Origin: an uncultured Collinsella sp.
Lineage (GTDB): Bacteria; Actinomycetota; Coriobacteriia; Coriobacteriales; Coriobacteriaceae
Assembly (NCBI GenBank): GCA_900542825.1
Contig: UQOY01000001.1
Location: 186,001 to 250,000, forward strand
Length of the DNA stretch: 64,000 nt
Direction of reading: 5' to 3'
A program made the position numbers and the translations under genes. The notes under the pieces were generated by a model, which worked only from the letters and a program-made list of their open reading frames with translations, did not search any database and was not told the origin of the DNA. This document shows, in pieces, positions 54,186-62,077 of this stretch (its first letter is position 1; each line of letters begins with the position of its first letter).

Positions 54186-55637
54186 CTACTCGACCGTATC
54201 GACCGTTGCCGCCACGTTACCGTCTGCCATGCGCACGCGGATGGCGTCGCCGGGCTTAAAGGTCTTGGCGCTCGTAGCCACCCCATCATCGCTGTACGCG
54301 ATGGAATAGCCACGGGCAAGCACCTTGAGCGGCGACAGGGCATCGAGCGAGGCTGCCGCACGGCCCAGGTCGGACGCAGGTTTGCCGAGCATCGTGCGCC
54401 CCTGATGCTCCAGGCGGGAACTCGCAAGCGTGAGCGCATGACGTTTGCCATCGAGCCCCGAGGTACTTGCAGCCAGACGTTCGGGCAGGCGCTCAAAGGT
54501 GGAGCGGAATGTCCCGACCGAGTGTGCTATGGCGCCCGACAGGCGATCGGCAGTCAGCGCAAGCTCCGATTCGCGACGCTCGACCATAAATGTGGGGTCG
54601 TTGAGGCACGGGCGGCACGCGGCTGCATCGAGCGCGTCGCCCAAGCGAGCCGTATAGGTATCCCAGGCGCGGCGACCGCGCTGATCGAGCATCTCCAGGT
54701 CGACCTGGGCCGACCCAATCATCGATGCCATCGCAGCACCCAGACGCTGATGGCGCGCCTCGAGCACATCGGCCAACTCCGTCATAGCCGGCGCCACCGA
54801 TTCGGCCGCCGCCGTGGGCGTGGAGGCGCGGCGGTCGCTCACCATGTCGCAAATCGAGGTATCGGGCTCATGGCCAATACCGGTCACCACGGGCACAGGA
54901 CAAGCCGCCACCGCGCGGGCAAGCTCCTCGTCATTAAAGGTCATGAGGTCCTCGAAGGAACCGCCGCCACGCACGAGCAGAATGCAATCGGGCGCCGGCG
55001 TAATGGCAGCGGCGCGGCGCAAGCCTTCAATAAGCTCTGCCGGCGCACCCTCGCCCTGGACCTTTGCGCCCACGCAGACAAGCTCGACGAGCGGGTTGCG
55101 ACGGCGCAGCGTACGCTTGACGTCGTCGATTACGGCACCCGAAAGCGAGGTGACGACTGCCACGCGCGAGCAGAACACTGGGATGCGACGCTTACGCGCC
55201 TCATCCATCAAACCCTCGCGGCGTAGCTTTTCGGCCAGTTGCGCCACTTGTTGACGCAGCAGACCCTCCCCCGCCAGCGAGAATGAGCGAGCGACAAAGC
55301 TCATGCGGCCCGTGGCCTTATAGAGATTGAAGCTGCCCTTAAAGCTCACCTGCATGCCGTCGCGCAAGTCGAAAGTGCGCTTAAGGTAGGCGCCCTTCCA
55401 GATGATGCAGTCGACAGCTGCCGAGTCGTCCTTGATCTGGAAATAGCAGTGGCCGCTTCGGGCGTTAGGACCACGAAAACCCGTGACCTCGCCCAGAACG
55501 CTCAGCTGCGGAATGGCATCGAGCGCACCGGCGGCGATCTCCACCGCCTGGCTCACGCTGAGCTCCTTGCGCTCCTGCTCGCCCGAACCGTCGAACTCGG
55601 CGGAAACGGCATTGCCGGTTAGGTTCCAGCCTGCCAC
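54186..55637 (-). CDS. xseA: Exodeoxyribonuclease VII large subunit
   Basis: Catalytic subunit of the single-strand-specific exonuclease VII, 483 residues. The N-terminal OB fold includes LGEVTGFRGPNARSGHCYFQIKDD; the catalytic domain contains RIPVFCSRVAVVTSLSGAVIDDV, LLVRGGGSFEDLMTFNDEELARA and GHEPDTSICDMVSDRRASTPTAAAE. The helical C-terminal half binds XseB. The GTG at 55637 follows AAAGGAGG, whereas the longer frame starts without a site. Confidence 0.94.
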   Translation of the reverse strand: MAGWNLTGNAVSAEFDGSGEQERKELSVSQAVEIAAGALDAIPQLSVLGEVTGFRGPNARSGHCYFQIKDDSAAVDCIIWKGAYLKRTFDLRDGMQVSFKGSFNLYKATGRMSFVARSFSLAGEGLLRQQVAQLAEKLRREGLMDEARKRRIPVFCSRVAVVTSLSGAVIDDVKRTLRRRNPLVELVCVGAKVQGEGAPAELIEGLRRAAAITPAPDCILLVRGGGSFEDLMTFNDEELARAVAACPVPVVTGIGHEPDTSICDMVSDRRASTPTAAAESVAPAMTELADVLEARHQRLGAAMASMIGSAQVDLEMLDQRGRRAWDTYTARLGDALDAAACRPCLNDPTFMVERRESELALTADRLSGAIAHSVGTFRSTFERLPERLAASTSGLDGKRHALTLASSRLEHQGRTMLGKPASDLGRAAASLDALSPLKVLARGYSIAYSDDGVATSAKTFKPGDAIRVRMADGNVAATVDTVE

Positions 55638-55704
55638 GCAGCCTCCTTTCGTTATCGAGCACAAGGGCTTCGACCCTGCGCAAATTCAAGTCCAACACAT
55701 AGTA

Positions 55705-55738
55705 CAGCGCCGCGGGGACACGAATCTCCGCGGCGCCC
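55705..55738 (-). terminator. Hairpin after the zinc metallopeptidase gene
   Basis: GCGCCGCGG pairs with CCGCGGCGC (about 55707-55737). No T-run follows on the minus strand, so it may be a stability element or weak terminator. Confidence 0.5.
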
Positions 55739-55752
55739 ATCGACCTAATTTG

Positions 55753-56457
55753 TTATCGGTTGGAGTTTCTGTTGTAGCGAGCCATAAGGTAGAGCAGCTG
55801 AATGATCGAAGTGAGCGCTGCGGCCACATAGGTAAGCGCAGCTGCCGTCAGGACCTTCTTGGCACCGTTGACCTGCTTGGAACTCATACCCGACTGTTCG
55901 ATGTACGTCACGGCGCGTCGGCTGGCATCAATCTCGACAGGTAGCGTAACGAGCTGGAACAGCACACTAAACGAGAAGAAGATCAACGCGAGGGTTGTGA
56001 GCCCGGCAATGTTCATAAACAGGCCCAAGAGCAACACGATGGTCCAGGTGTTCTGGGTAAAGTTGACGACCGGGACCAGGGCGGTGCGCACCCTCATCAT
56101 GGCGTAACCGCTCTGACGCTGAGCGGCATGACCAGCCTCGTGGCAGGCCACGGCAACGCTTGCGACTGATCCGCCCGAACGGTTGGCGTCCGAGAGATAC
56201 AGGTTGTTATCCTGCGGGTTGTAATGGTCGGTGAGCTCACCGGCGACGCCCTTGATACCCACGGCGTTGCAACCGTTGGCGTCGAGCATGCGACGAGCGA
56301 CCGTGGCACCCGTGTCGCCGTCCGAGCGAACCTTGGACCAGGTCTTGTACGTCGAGTTGATATAGCTCTGCGCCGCAAGGCCAAGCACTGTACAAACAAG
56401 AACAACCAGCAGGTACAGCGGGTCGATGCCAAAGCCGTAACCATAGTAATAGGGCAT
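55753..56457 (-). CDS. Membrane zinc metallopeptidase (YugP-like)
   Basis: A 234-residue membrane protein of the YugP/DUF2268-type M48-like group. The N-terminal membrane segment contains LYLLVVLVCTVLGLAA, followed by the zinc-binding motif VACHEAGHAAQ, then three further membrane segments. The third metal ligand is probably the Glu in LPVEIDASRRAV. Function is uncertain; it may degrade membrane proteins. It is its own transcription unit between rnd and xseA. Confidence 0.88.
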   Translation of the reverse strand: MPYYYGYGFGIDPLYLLVVLVCTVLGLAAQSYINSTYKTWSKVRSDGDTGATVARRMLDANGCNAVGIKGVAGELTDHYNPQDNNLYLSDANRSGGSVASVAVACHEAGHAAQRQSGYAMMRVRTALVPVVNFTQNTWTIVLLLGLFMNIAGLTTLALIFFSFSVLFQLVTLPVEIDASRRAVTYIEQSGMSSKQVNGAKKVLTAAALTYVAAALTSIIQLLYLMARYNRNSNR

Positions 56458-56521
56458 GCGAATTCCTCCGAATCGAGTTACACGTTGGAGGCATTCTACC
56501 CACTCAGCCGACTAGGCTTCC

Positions 56522-57655
56522 CTATAACAACTCAATCTTTCCGTCCTTCACGGTGAGTCCCATATTGCCGGAAAGCAGATCGTCCAGGCGCGAGCCCACA
56601 AGCTCAAAACGCCAGCCTTCACGCAGGGGACTTTCCTCAGGATGCTCAATGTAGTCGGCCAGGTCATCGCGCGAGGCAATAACCGAGGTCGCCACGCCCG
56701 AGCGCTCGGCAACCAGGCGAATAAGCGCATACATGAGGTCCGTCACGCTCTCAAGCTCCGGCGAAATTTGGCGATGCCCGCGCACCATGAGCGGCAGGCG
56801 ATCGTGCGGACAGCTCGCACCGCGCTTAATGGCCATCAACGCGCCGTCCACATCGCGCTCCCCCAGCTGATCGGTGCCGCGGATGCTGCGGAACTCCTCA
56901 ACGCGCACGGGATTGCGCTTGACGAGCGCAAGCAGCGTATCGTCGGACATGACCCACTTGCGCGGGATGTTGCGGCGCTCGGCGCGGTCCTCGCGCCAGG
57001 CGGCGAGCTCGCGCGCAATGCCCAGCTGATGGCGGCTGCATGAGTTGATGCGCTTGACCTTGCGGAATGCCTCGTGGCGGTCGGCGCGGTAGTGCGACTC
57101 GTCGGCCAGAGGACGCAACTCATCGAGCACCCAGTCCACGCGGCCCAGCTCACGCAGGCGGCTCATCATCTCGGTATAGGCGACGATTAAGTACTTGACA
57201 TCATCGATTGCGTATTCGATCTGCTTATCGCTCAGCGGGCGGCGCGACCAATCGGTCAGCGACTCAGTCTTGGGCAGCGACACGCCGCAGAACGTCTGAA
57301 CAAGCGCGCCATACGAAATCTGCTGGCGCTCGCCCAAAAAGGCGGCGGCAACCTGCGTGTCAAAAATCGGTCGCGGCAGTGCGCCCACGGTATGGAGCAT
57401 AACTTCCATGTCCTGCGAGCAAGCATGGAATACCTTGACCACGCCCTCGTCGGCCATAAGCTCGGCAAGCGGCGACAGATCGTCGATCACCAACGGATCG
57501 ACCGCGACACTCTCGGCGGGGGTGGCAATCTGGACCAGGCACAGGCGCGGATGAAACGTGCGCTCGCGCAAAAACTCGGTGTCGACGGCGATCGCGTCGA
57601 ACTCGCGGGCGCGCTGGCAAAAGTCGAGTAGAGCCTGATGTGTGGAAATGTACAT
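56522..57655 (-). CDS. rnd: Ribonuclease D
   Basis: 3'-5' exoribonuclease acting on tRNA precursors and other RNA, 377 residues. DEDD motifs are AVDTEFLRER (Asp-Glu), VKVFHACSQDMEVM (Asp) and EYAIDDVKYLI (Asp, Tyr). An HRDC domain (SRHQLGIARELAAWRED and PRKWVMSDDTLLALVKRNP) follows, then a helical C-terminus. The ATG at 57655 fits the family start MYISTHQALLDF; its ribosome-binding site is weak. Confidence 0.92.
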   Translation of the reverse strand: MYISTHQALLDFCQRAREFDAIAVDTEFLRERTFHPRLCLVQIATPAESVAVDPLVIDDLSPLAELMADEGVVKVFHACSQDMEVMLHTVGALPRPIFDTQVAAAFLGERQQISYGALVQTFCGVSLPKTESLTDWSRRPLSDKQIEYAIDDVKYLIVAYTEMMSRLRELGRVDWVLDELRPLADESHYRADRHEAFRKVKRINSCSRHQLGIARELAAWREDRAERRNIPRKWVMSDDTLLALVKRNPVRVEEFRSIRGTDQLGERDVDGALMAIKRGASCPHDRLPLMVRGHRQISPELESVTDLMYALIRLVAERSGVATSVIASRDDLADYIEHPEESPLREGWRFELVGSRLDDLLSGNMGLTVKDGKIELL

Positions 57656-57753
57656 ATCAACCCATCGAATAAGGTTAGGCCCGAAAAACACGGGTAGGAT
57701 ATCGGCATTGCCCTACAACTATACTCGGTTAGTCACAGAACGGGAACGTAAGT

Positions 57754-58671
57754 ATGCGCTGCCTTATCATCCACAACCCGGCATCGGGCCCCAGCTCAGA
57801 TGAAATCTACGCGTTCACGCACGCCCTCGCGCAGGGTGGCGACGAGGTCGTGATGCGTTTTATCGGCGATGGCATGGAACCCGAGGACGCCGTGGCAGAC
57901 GTGCGCGAGTTTGATCGCGTGGTGATTTCGGGCGGCGACGGCACCGTCTCCAACGTGCTCGACCAAATGCGTGGATGCGGTGTCCCCACGCTCGTCTTCC
58001 CCTCCGGCACGGCCTGCCTGTTCTTCAACAACATTGGCAATGCCCCCGAGGCCGCAGCGCTCGCCAAGGCCTGCCGCGCCGGCCGCACCGTCAAGGCGGA
58101 CATGGGTGAGCTCTTTTGGCTCGACGAGAATGGCAACGAAAAGCGCCACGGCTTTATTATCATCGCCGGCTCGGGCTACGATGCCGAGATCATGATGAAG
58201 GCCGCCCCAACCAAAAACGACATCGGCGAGATCGCCTATTTCCTGTCGGCGCTCGCCACACCCAACCCCACGGTGGCGCACTTTACGATTGAGCATGACG
58301 GCATTGTCGAGGAGCTCGATGGCATCTGCTGCATGGCAGGCAACACCTCGGTCATCCAAAACGACATCAACCTGTTCCCCAACTGCCGTATGGACGACGG
58401 CATGGTCGACATCGCGGTCATCGAGCCCGTAAAAACCGTGCAGCTGCTCCCGACCGTGATCACCGCCGCGCTCGACCCCGCCGGCAAGGTGCTCGGCCGT
58501 CCGCAGTTCAAGATCATCCAGACCAAAGAAGCCAAGATCACCTGCACGCCATCGCTGGGCATGCAGTTCGATGGCGAAATCATCTCCAGCAACTCCGGCG
58601 TCTTTGGCGCCCGCGCGCTGCCGCAATGCCTCGACCTCATCGTCGACGAATTTTCACCGCTCGGAAAATAG
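57754..58671 (+). CDS. Diacylglycerol kinase family lipid kinase
   Basis: A 305-residue lipid or sphingoid kinase-like protein. The catalytic GGDGT signature lies in VVISGGDGTVSNVLDQM, with PSGTACLFFNNIGN downstream. The N-terminal IHNPASG begins the nucleotide-binding domain, and the C-terminal half is the beta-sandwich DAGK domain (MQFDGEII at the acceptor side). The exact lipid is unknown. A 30-codon membrane-protein gene follows 9 bases later. Confidence 0.9.
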   Translation: MRCLIIHNPASGPSSDEIYAFTHALAQGGDEVVMRFIGDGMEPEDAVADVREFDRVVISGGDGTVSNVLDQMRGCGVPTLVFPSGTACLFFNNIGNAPEAAALAKACRAGRTVKADMGELFWLDENGNEKRHGFIIIAGSGYDAEIMMKAAPTKNDIGEIAYFLSALATPNPTVAHFTIEHDGIVEELDGICCMAGNTSVIQNDINLFPNCRMDDGMVDIAVIEPVKTVQLLPTVITAALDPAGKVLGRPQFKIIQTKEAKITCTPSLGMQFDGEIISSNSGVFGARALPQCLDLIVDEFSPLGK

Positions 58672-58680
58672 GAGGACCCC

Positions 58681-58773
58681 ATGAACGACAATCCCCTGAT
58701 CGGCTTTATCGTCATCGTCTTGGCCATGCTCGTCGGTTACGCCATCAATGTGATTCACCGCCGAAAAAAGTAA
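58681..58773 (+). CDS. Small single-span membrane protein (30 residues)
   Basis: An ORF of 30 codons, beginning MNDNPLIGF and ending VIHRRKK, preceded by AGGAGG at ideal spacing (5 bases). It is almost entirely one membrane helix with acidic/neutral N-terminus and a basic C-terminus, so the helix would sit N-out. It directly follows the lipid kinase gene and could be co-translated with it. No homologue could be checked, but the strong ribosome-binding site and helix argue for a real gene. Confidence 0.7.
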   Translation: MNDNPLIGFIVIVLAMLVGYAINVIHRRKK

Positions 58774-59080
58774 ATCCACATTGGTATGATATTCATCCAG
58801 TTATCGACTCTCCTGTTGTTTATGCAAATCCTAAACAGCGGGAGAGTTTCCTTTTGAGCACTGCCTGGCGCTTTATTCAGCTATAGTAAATGCAGGGTGC
58901 CTTTATTTAACTAAAGCCACAGAATGAGTATTATTATCCACTCATCGTATATTTCTACACGCTCATCGAGTAAAAGCTGTTGTCAAATGAATACTCTTTA
59001 CACTTCCTTTAGGCTAGTAGATGTATTTATTAGCTGAAACTCCGTGCGGTTTCGCGGGGTTTCAACAGTTGGGAGGGATC
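58774..59080. other. Non-coding region before the C69 peptidase
   Basis: After the small gene a hairpin with CTCTCC/GGAGAG and a longer G-U-containing stem (58808-58846) precedes TTTCCTTTTG, a probable terminator. The remaining AT-rich 225 bases must hold the peptidase promoter; TTTACA (about 59000) is a possible -35, but no fitting -10 was fixed. No other gene seen. Confidence 0.5.
58808..58855 (+). terminator. Terminator of the lipid kinase transcript
   Basis: CTCTCC (58808-58813) pairs with GGAGAG (58841-58846), with a further G-U-containing stem inside, followed by T-rich 58847-58855. Confidence 0.65.
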
Positions 59081-60880
59081 ATGAGGTTTACTCATCCTGT
59101 CAACACGCTCAAGAAGCTTGGCTGCGGCCTTGCATTTGGAGCAGCGGCCATTATGGCTATGCCGACTTCGGCGCTCGCTTGCACCCAGATCTACATGGGC
59201 AGCCAGCTCACGGCAGACGGCAACACGTACTACGGACGTTCCGAGGACTTCGGCCCGCGCTACATCAAGCACTTTGGCATCGAGCCCGCACACAAGGACG
59301 GCAGCAAGTACACCTCGGTCGAGTCCGGCTTTGAATACAAGTCCAAGGGCGCAACCTACCGCTACACCTTCGTTCGCGACAACCCCTCTCAGTGGGAAGA
59401 TCGTTACGACGCATATTCCGAAGCTGGCATCAACGAGAAGGGCGTTTCCTGCTCTGCCACGCTGAGCACCTCCTATAACGAGAAGGCAGAGGAAGCCGAC
59501 CCCGTCACCGAGGAGACCGGCATCGGCGAGTACAACTACGCCAGCGTCATTCTGGGCGAGAGCGCCACGGCCCGCGAGGGTGTCGAGCTCCTCGGCAGCC
59601 TGATTGACGAGCAGGGCGTCTGCTCCAACGACCAGATCATCATTGCCGACAACAACGAGACCTGGCTGTTTGCAGCGCTTTCCGGCCATCAGTGGATTGC
59701 CATGAGGCTCACCGACGATATCGCCTCGCTCAATCCCAACATCGGCAACCTCACCTATGACGTCGACCTCGACGACACCGAGAACTGCCTCCACTCCGAG
59801 GGTATCGAGTCCATGCCTAAGGAGAAGGGCTTTGCCGAGTACACCAACGGCAAGTTCGACGTCGCCAAGACCTACGGCGAGGAGATTAGCGAGGCCGACA
59901 TGCACCAGTGGTCGCGCTATGTCCAGGGCCGCGATTACTTCATGGCTCCGCTTGCCGAGGGTGCCGACTACGAGATCGTCAAGGACGAGCGCGAAGACGC
60001 TCGAGCCACAACCGGCGCCCTGGTCCACGAGATGCAGCCGCTGTTCTTTACGCCCGGCAAGTCCGACTGGAACACCTTTGAGATGATTCGTTCCTTCGCC
60101 GCTCGCGGCGAGAATGTCGCCGGCCTCAACGCCAACACCGACGGCGCCTATGCCATCGGCTCCAACCGCAACACCGAGATCCACACTTTCCAGATCCGTC
60201 ACGGCATGGACCCCGAGATCGCGACCATCCAGTGGGAGATGCTCTCCAACGCCGAGTTCTCCGTCGCTATCCCCCTCTATTCCGCACTGCTCACCGAGGT
60301 CAGCCCCTACTTCAGCGATCAGGACGTCTCCTTCGATCACTGTGAAGAGGAAGACGTCGTGAACAACGAGGAGCCCAAGAACTCCATCAACTACGTCCTC
60401 ATGGACATCAACACGCTTGCCTATGAGAACCGCGACAATTGCGCCACCGGCGTCCGCGCCTATCTCGACGCCCTGCAGAAGGAGCTTATTGAGCAGAACC
60501 TGACCGTCGACGAGGCCATGCAGGACGCCGAGGACACCGAGGCCCGCACTGTCCTGGCCAACAAGGCCGGCAAGGCGGCGACCAAAGACACCTACGTCAA
60601 GTGCAAGGCCATGCTCGAGGAGATGCGCGACTACCTCAAGGAAGGCGACTTCTCCGAGGAGTTCGTCCCGAGCGACTACGATGCCGACAACGACTGCCTG
60701 GTCGAGTCCATCACCTATGCCGACGAGGCCCTCTCCGATGAGGACGTTGCCGACCCCGAGGTTAAGGAAGAAGCGGCCGAGGAGAAGTCCGAGGGCAACA
60801 ACATGGCCGCCATGGCCGTTGGCGCCATCGTCATCATCGGTGTCTGCGGCTTCGTGCTCTATCGTCGCAAGAAGGCCTAA
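59081..60880 (+). CDS. Membrane-anchored C69 family dipeptidase
   Basis: A 599-residue secreted N-terminal-nucleophile peptidase. The signal peptide ends at TSALA before Cys34 (ACTQIYMG), which would become the nucleophile after processing. Family words include YYGRSEDFGPRYIKHF, FVRDNPSQWEDRYDAYSEAGINEKGVS, IIIADNNETWLF, TPGKSDWNTFEMIRS and GSNRNTEIHTFQI. Residues about 500-570 are strongly acidic, then one membrane helix and RRKKA end the protein, so it is tethered at the cell surface by its C-terminus without an LPxTG motif. GGGAGG precedes the ATG at 59081. Confidence 0.9.
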   Translation: MRFTHPVNTLKKLGCGLAFGAAAIMAMPTSALACTQIYMGSQLTADGNTYYGRSEDFGPRYIKHFGIEPAHKDGSKYTSVESGFEYKSKGATYRYTFVRDNPSQWEDRYDAYSEAGINEKGVSCSATLSTSYNEKAEEADPVTEETGIGEYNYASVILGESATAREGVELLGSLIDEQGVCSNDQIIIADNNETWLFAALSGHQWIAMRLTDDIASLNPNIGNLTYDVDLDDTENCLHSEGIESMPKEKGFAEYTNGKFDVAKTYGEEISEADMHQWSRYVQGRDYFMAPLAEGADYEIVKDEREDARATTGALVHEMQPLFFTPGKSDWNTFEMIRSFAARGENVAGLNANTDGAYAIGSNRNTEIHTFQIRHGMDPEIATIQWEMLSNAEFSVAIPLYSALLTEVSPYFSDQDVSFDHCEEEDVVNNEEPKNSINYVLMDINTLAYENRDNCATGVRAYLDALQKELIEQNLTVDEAMQDAEDTEARTVLANKAGKAATKDTYVKCKAMLEEMRDYLKEGDFSEEFVPSDYDADNDCLVESITYADEALSDEDVADPEVKEEAAEEKSEGNNMAAMAVGAIVIIGVCGFVLYRRKKA

Positions 60881-60900
60881 GACCCTCACGTTCCAAGAAA

Positions 60901-60949
60901 CGGGCGGGTCGCATGAGTCATCCCGACCGCTCAGCCTGCCCTTTTGACC
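60901..60949 (+). terminator. Candidate terminator of the C69 peptidase gene
   Basis: GGGCGGGTCG (about 60902-60911) can pair with CGACC and, past a bulge, with GCCC before CTTTTG. The stem is irregular. Confidence 0.5.
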
Positions 60950-60965
60950 GGTAGGAAACGCCGCT

Positions 60966-61015
60966 GAAATCTTTTCAAAAAAGATTTCCCCGCACACACT
61001 TCGCTGTGCTATAGT
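60966..61015 (+). promoter_or_regulatory. Promoter/operator of the Trp-leader ECF operon
   Basis: A perfect 10-bp palindrome GAAATCTTTT-CAA-AAAAGATTTC (60966-60988) lies just before a TATAGT -10-like box (61010-61015). The palindrome ends where a -35 box would be expected, so a repressor bound there could block RNA polymerase. It does not resemble the E. coli TrpR operator. Confidence 0.5.
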
Positions 61016-61073
61016 GCAGCGCAACAGCAACTAGGTGCGACCGCGCCACGGCATCACGAAAGGAGCCACCAAG

Positions 61074-61139
61074 ATGATGAACACGATGAAGTCCCTCAAC
61101 AACTGGTGGTGGCGTGATGCGAATACGATCGGTCGATAG
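61074..61139 (+). CDS. Trp-rich leader peptide (attenuator), 21 residues
   Basis: ATG ATG at 61074 follows AAAGGAG by 8 bases. The frame reads MMNTMKSLNN, then three consecutive Trp codons (61104-61112), then RDANTIGR and TAG. A run of three UGG codons is highly unlikely by chance and matches leader peptides of tryptophan operons. It precedes an intrinsic terminator and the ECF transporter genes. Ribosome stalling at the Trp codons under tryptophan shortage is inferred to allow read-through. Confidence 0.85.
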   Translation: MMNTMKSLNNWWWRDANTIGR

Positions 61140-61240
61140 TGAGTCCCTCACGCCTATTTTTGCGCTCTAGGTGATTGGAAGGCCTCCGGTTTCGACCGGG
61201 GGCCTTTTTCTATCTCGAGCCCGATCGCATTCGCATCACG
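61104..61240 (+). promoter_or_regulatory. Tryptophan attenuator of the ECF operon
   Basis: After the Trp codons, GGCGTGA (61111-61117) can pair with TCACGCC (61148-61154), a 1:2 type helix. An intrinsic terminator (61180-61209) follows. In addition CGTGATGC (61113-61120) can pair with GCATCACG both upstream (61051-61058, next to the leader ribosome-binding site) and downstream (61233-61240); the downstream partner extends to 20 bases (61221-61240) with one mismatch against 61113-61132. The competing helices are by eye only. Confidence 0.7.
61180..61209 (+). terminator. Attenuator terminator
   Basis: AGGCC (61180-61184) and CCGG (61186-61189) pair with GGCCT (61201-61205) and CCGG (61196-61199) around a TTTCGA loop, followed by TTTTTC. 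Confidence 0.85.
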
Positions 61241-61288
61241 CGCCTCCGCTTTTCTCTTACGCCCCCCCTTTTTGAAAGGACTTTCACC

Positions 61289-61864
61289 ATGTCTCAGAAC
61301 ACCACCGCCACCGCCCAGCCCCGCACCGTCCAGACCGCCGACCGCGGTAAACTCGATATCCGCGCCCTTGTCCTACTCGCCATTCTGCTTGCCGCCGGCT
61401 TCATCCTCAACTTCACCGTCGGTAAGGCAATCTCGGGTATCTCGGGCGGTATGATTAGCCCCGAATTCATTATCTCGGCCTTCTGCCTCACCATCCTGGT
61501 CGTTCGTCCCAACATCGGTCAGGCGCTCGTCATTGGTCTCATCTCGGCGGCCGTGATCCAGATCACTACTACCTCGCCGTTTGTCGATTTTGCCGCCGAA
61601 GGCATCGCCGCCATGCTCATGGCAGTCATTGTCAACGCCGCCGCCAAGGACGGCCAGGTTAAGCCCGCCGTCGCCATCGTCGCAACCTTCGTGACCACCT
61701 TTGTCTCGGGCGTCATCTTCATGGTCATCAAGATGGCCATGCTCGGCGTGGTGGGCGAGCTCGCCGCAGCCATGCTGCCCGTCGTCGCCATGACCGCCGT
61801 CTTTAACGCCATCCTGGTCGGCGCTCTCTACCTGCCCATCCAGAAAGCCCTGAAGCTCAACTAA
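61289..61864 (+). CDS. ECF transporter S component, probable tryptophan transporter (TrpP-like)
   Basis: A 191-residue membrane protein with about six membrane segments. It resembles the TrpP/ECF-S group: an N-terminal charged part, then RALVLLAILLAAGFILNFTVGKAISGISGGMISPEFIISAFCLTILV and further helices. The tryptophan call rests mainly on the Trp-leader upstream, in addition to this fold. AAAGGAC precedes the ATG. It is followed by ATPase and EcfT genes, giving a complete ECF module. Confidence 0.82.
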   Translation: MSQNTTATAQPRTVQTADRGKLDIRALVLLAILLAAGFILNFTVGKAISGISGGMISPEFIISAFCLTILVVRPNIGQALVIGLISAAVIQITTTSPFVDFAAEGIAAMLMAVIVNAAAKDGQVKPAVAIVATFVTTFVSGVIFMVIKMAMLGVVGELAAAMLPVVAMTAVFNAILVGALYLPIQKALKLN

Positions 61865-61871
61865 CCAGCCG

Positions 61872-61972
61872 CGGCTTTACGAGCCACCACATCTTGGCGT
61901 TCATTCGTCGCTCGTGTACCCAAGTACGCTTCGCTCCTCTTTCGCGCCAACCTGGGACCCCTCGTAAAGCCG
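61872..61972. repeat. Nested palindrome E6 after the S-component gene
   Basis: CGGCTTTACGAG (61872-61883) pairs perfectly with CTCGTAAAGCCG (61961-61972). Inside, TTGGCG (61894-61899) pairs with CGCCAA (61945-61950), and GTAC-CCAA-GTAC lies at the centre (61916-61927). Architecture resembles E3-E5, but the TGCGGAA and GTCCT words are absent. It begins 8 bases after the stop. Confidence 0.7.
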
Positions 61973-62015
61973 TCTCTGTGCTTCACCACCAAAGACCGTC
62001 CCAAACAACGAGCTT

Positions 62016-62059
62016 TTGGGGACGTTCCCAAACGACTTGTCATGTAAGAACGTCCCCAA
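62016..62059. repeat. Palindrome E7 before the ECF ATPase gene
   Basis: TTGGGGACGTT (62016-62026) pairs perfectly with AACGTCCCCAA (62049-62059). A local alternative TTGGG-GACGTT-CCCAA (62016-62031) would compete with it. It ends 18 bases before the ATPase start codon and so may affect its expression. Confidence 0.65.
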
Positions 62060-62077
62060 TGACCATGAAAGGTATCC

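Noticed and set aside
59030..61030. 666-codon minus-strand ORF over the C69 peptidase
   Set aside because: Antisense shadow. The plus-strand gene has a signal peptide, ribosome-binding site and family motifs.
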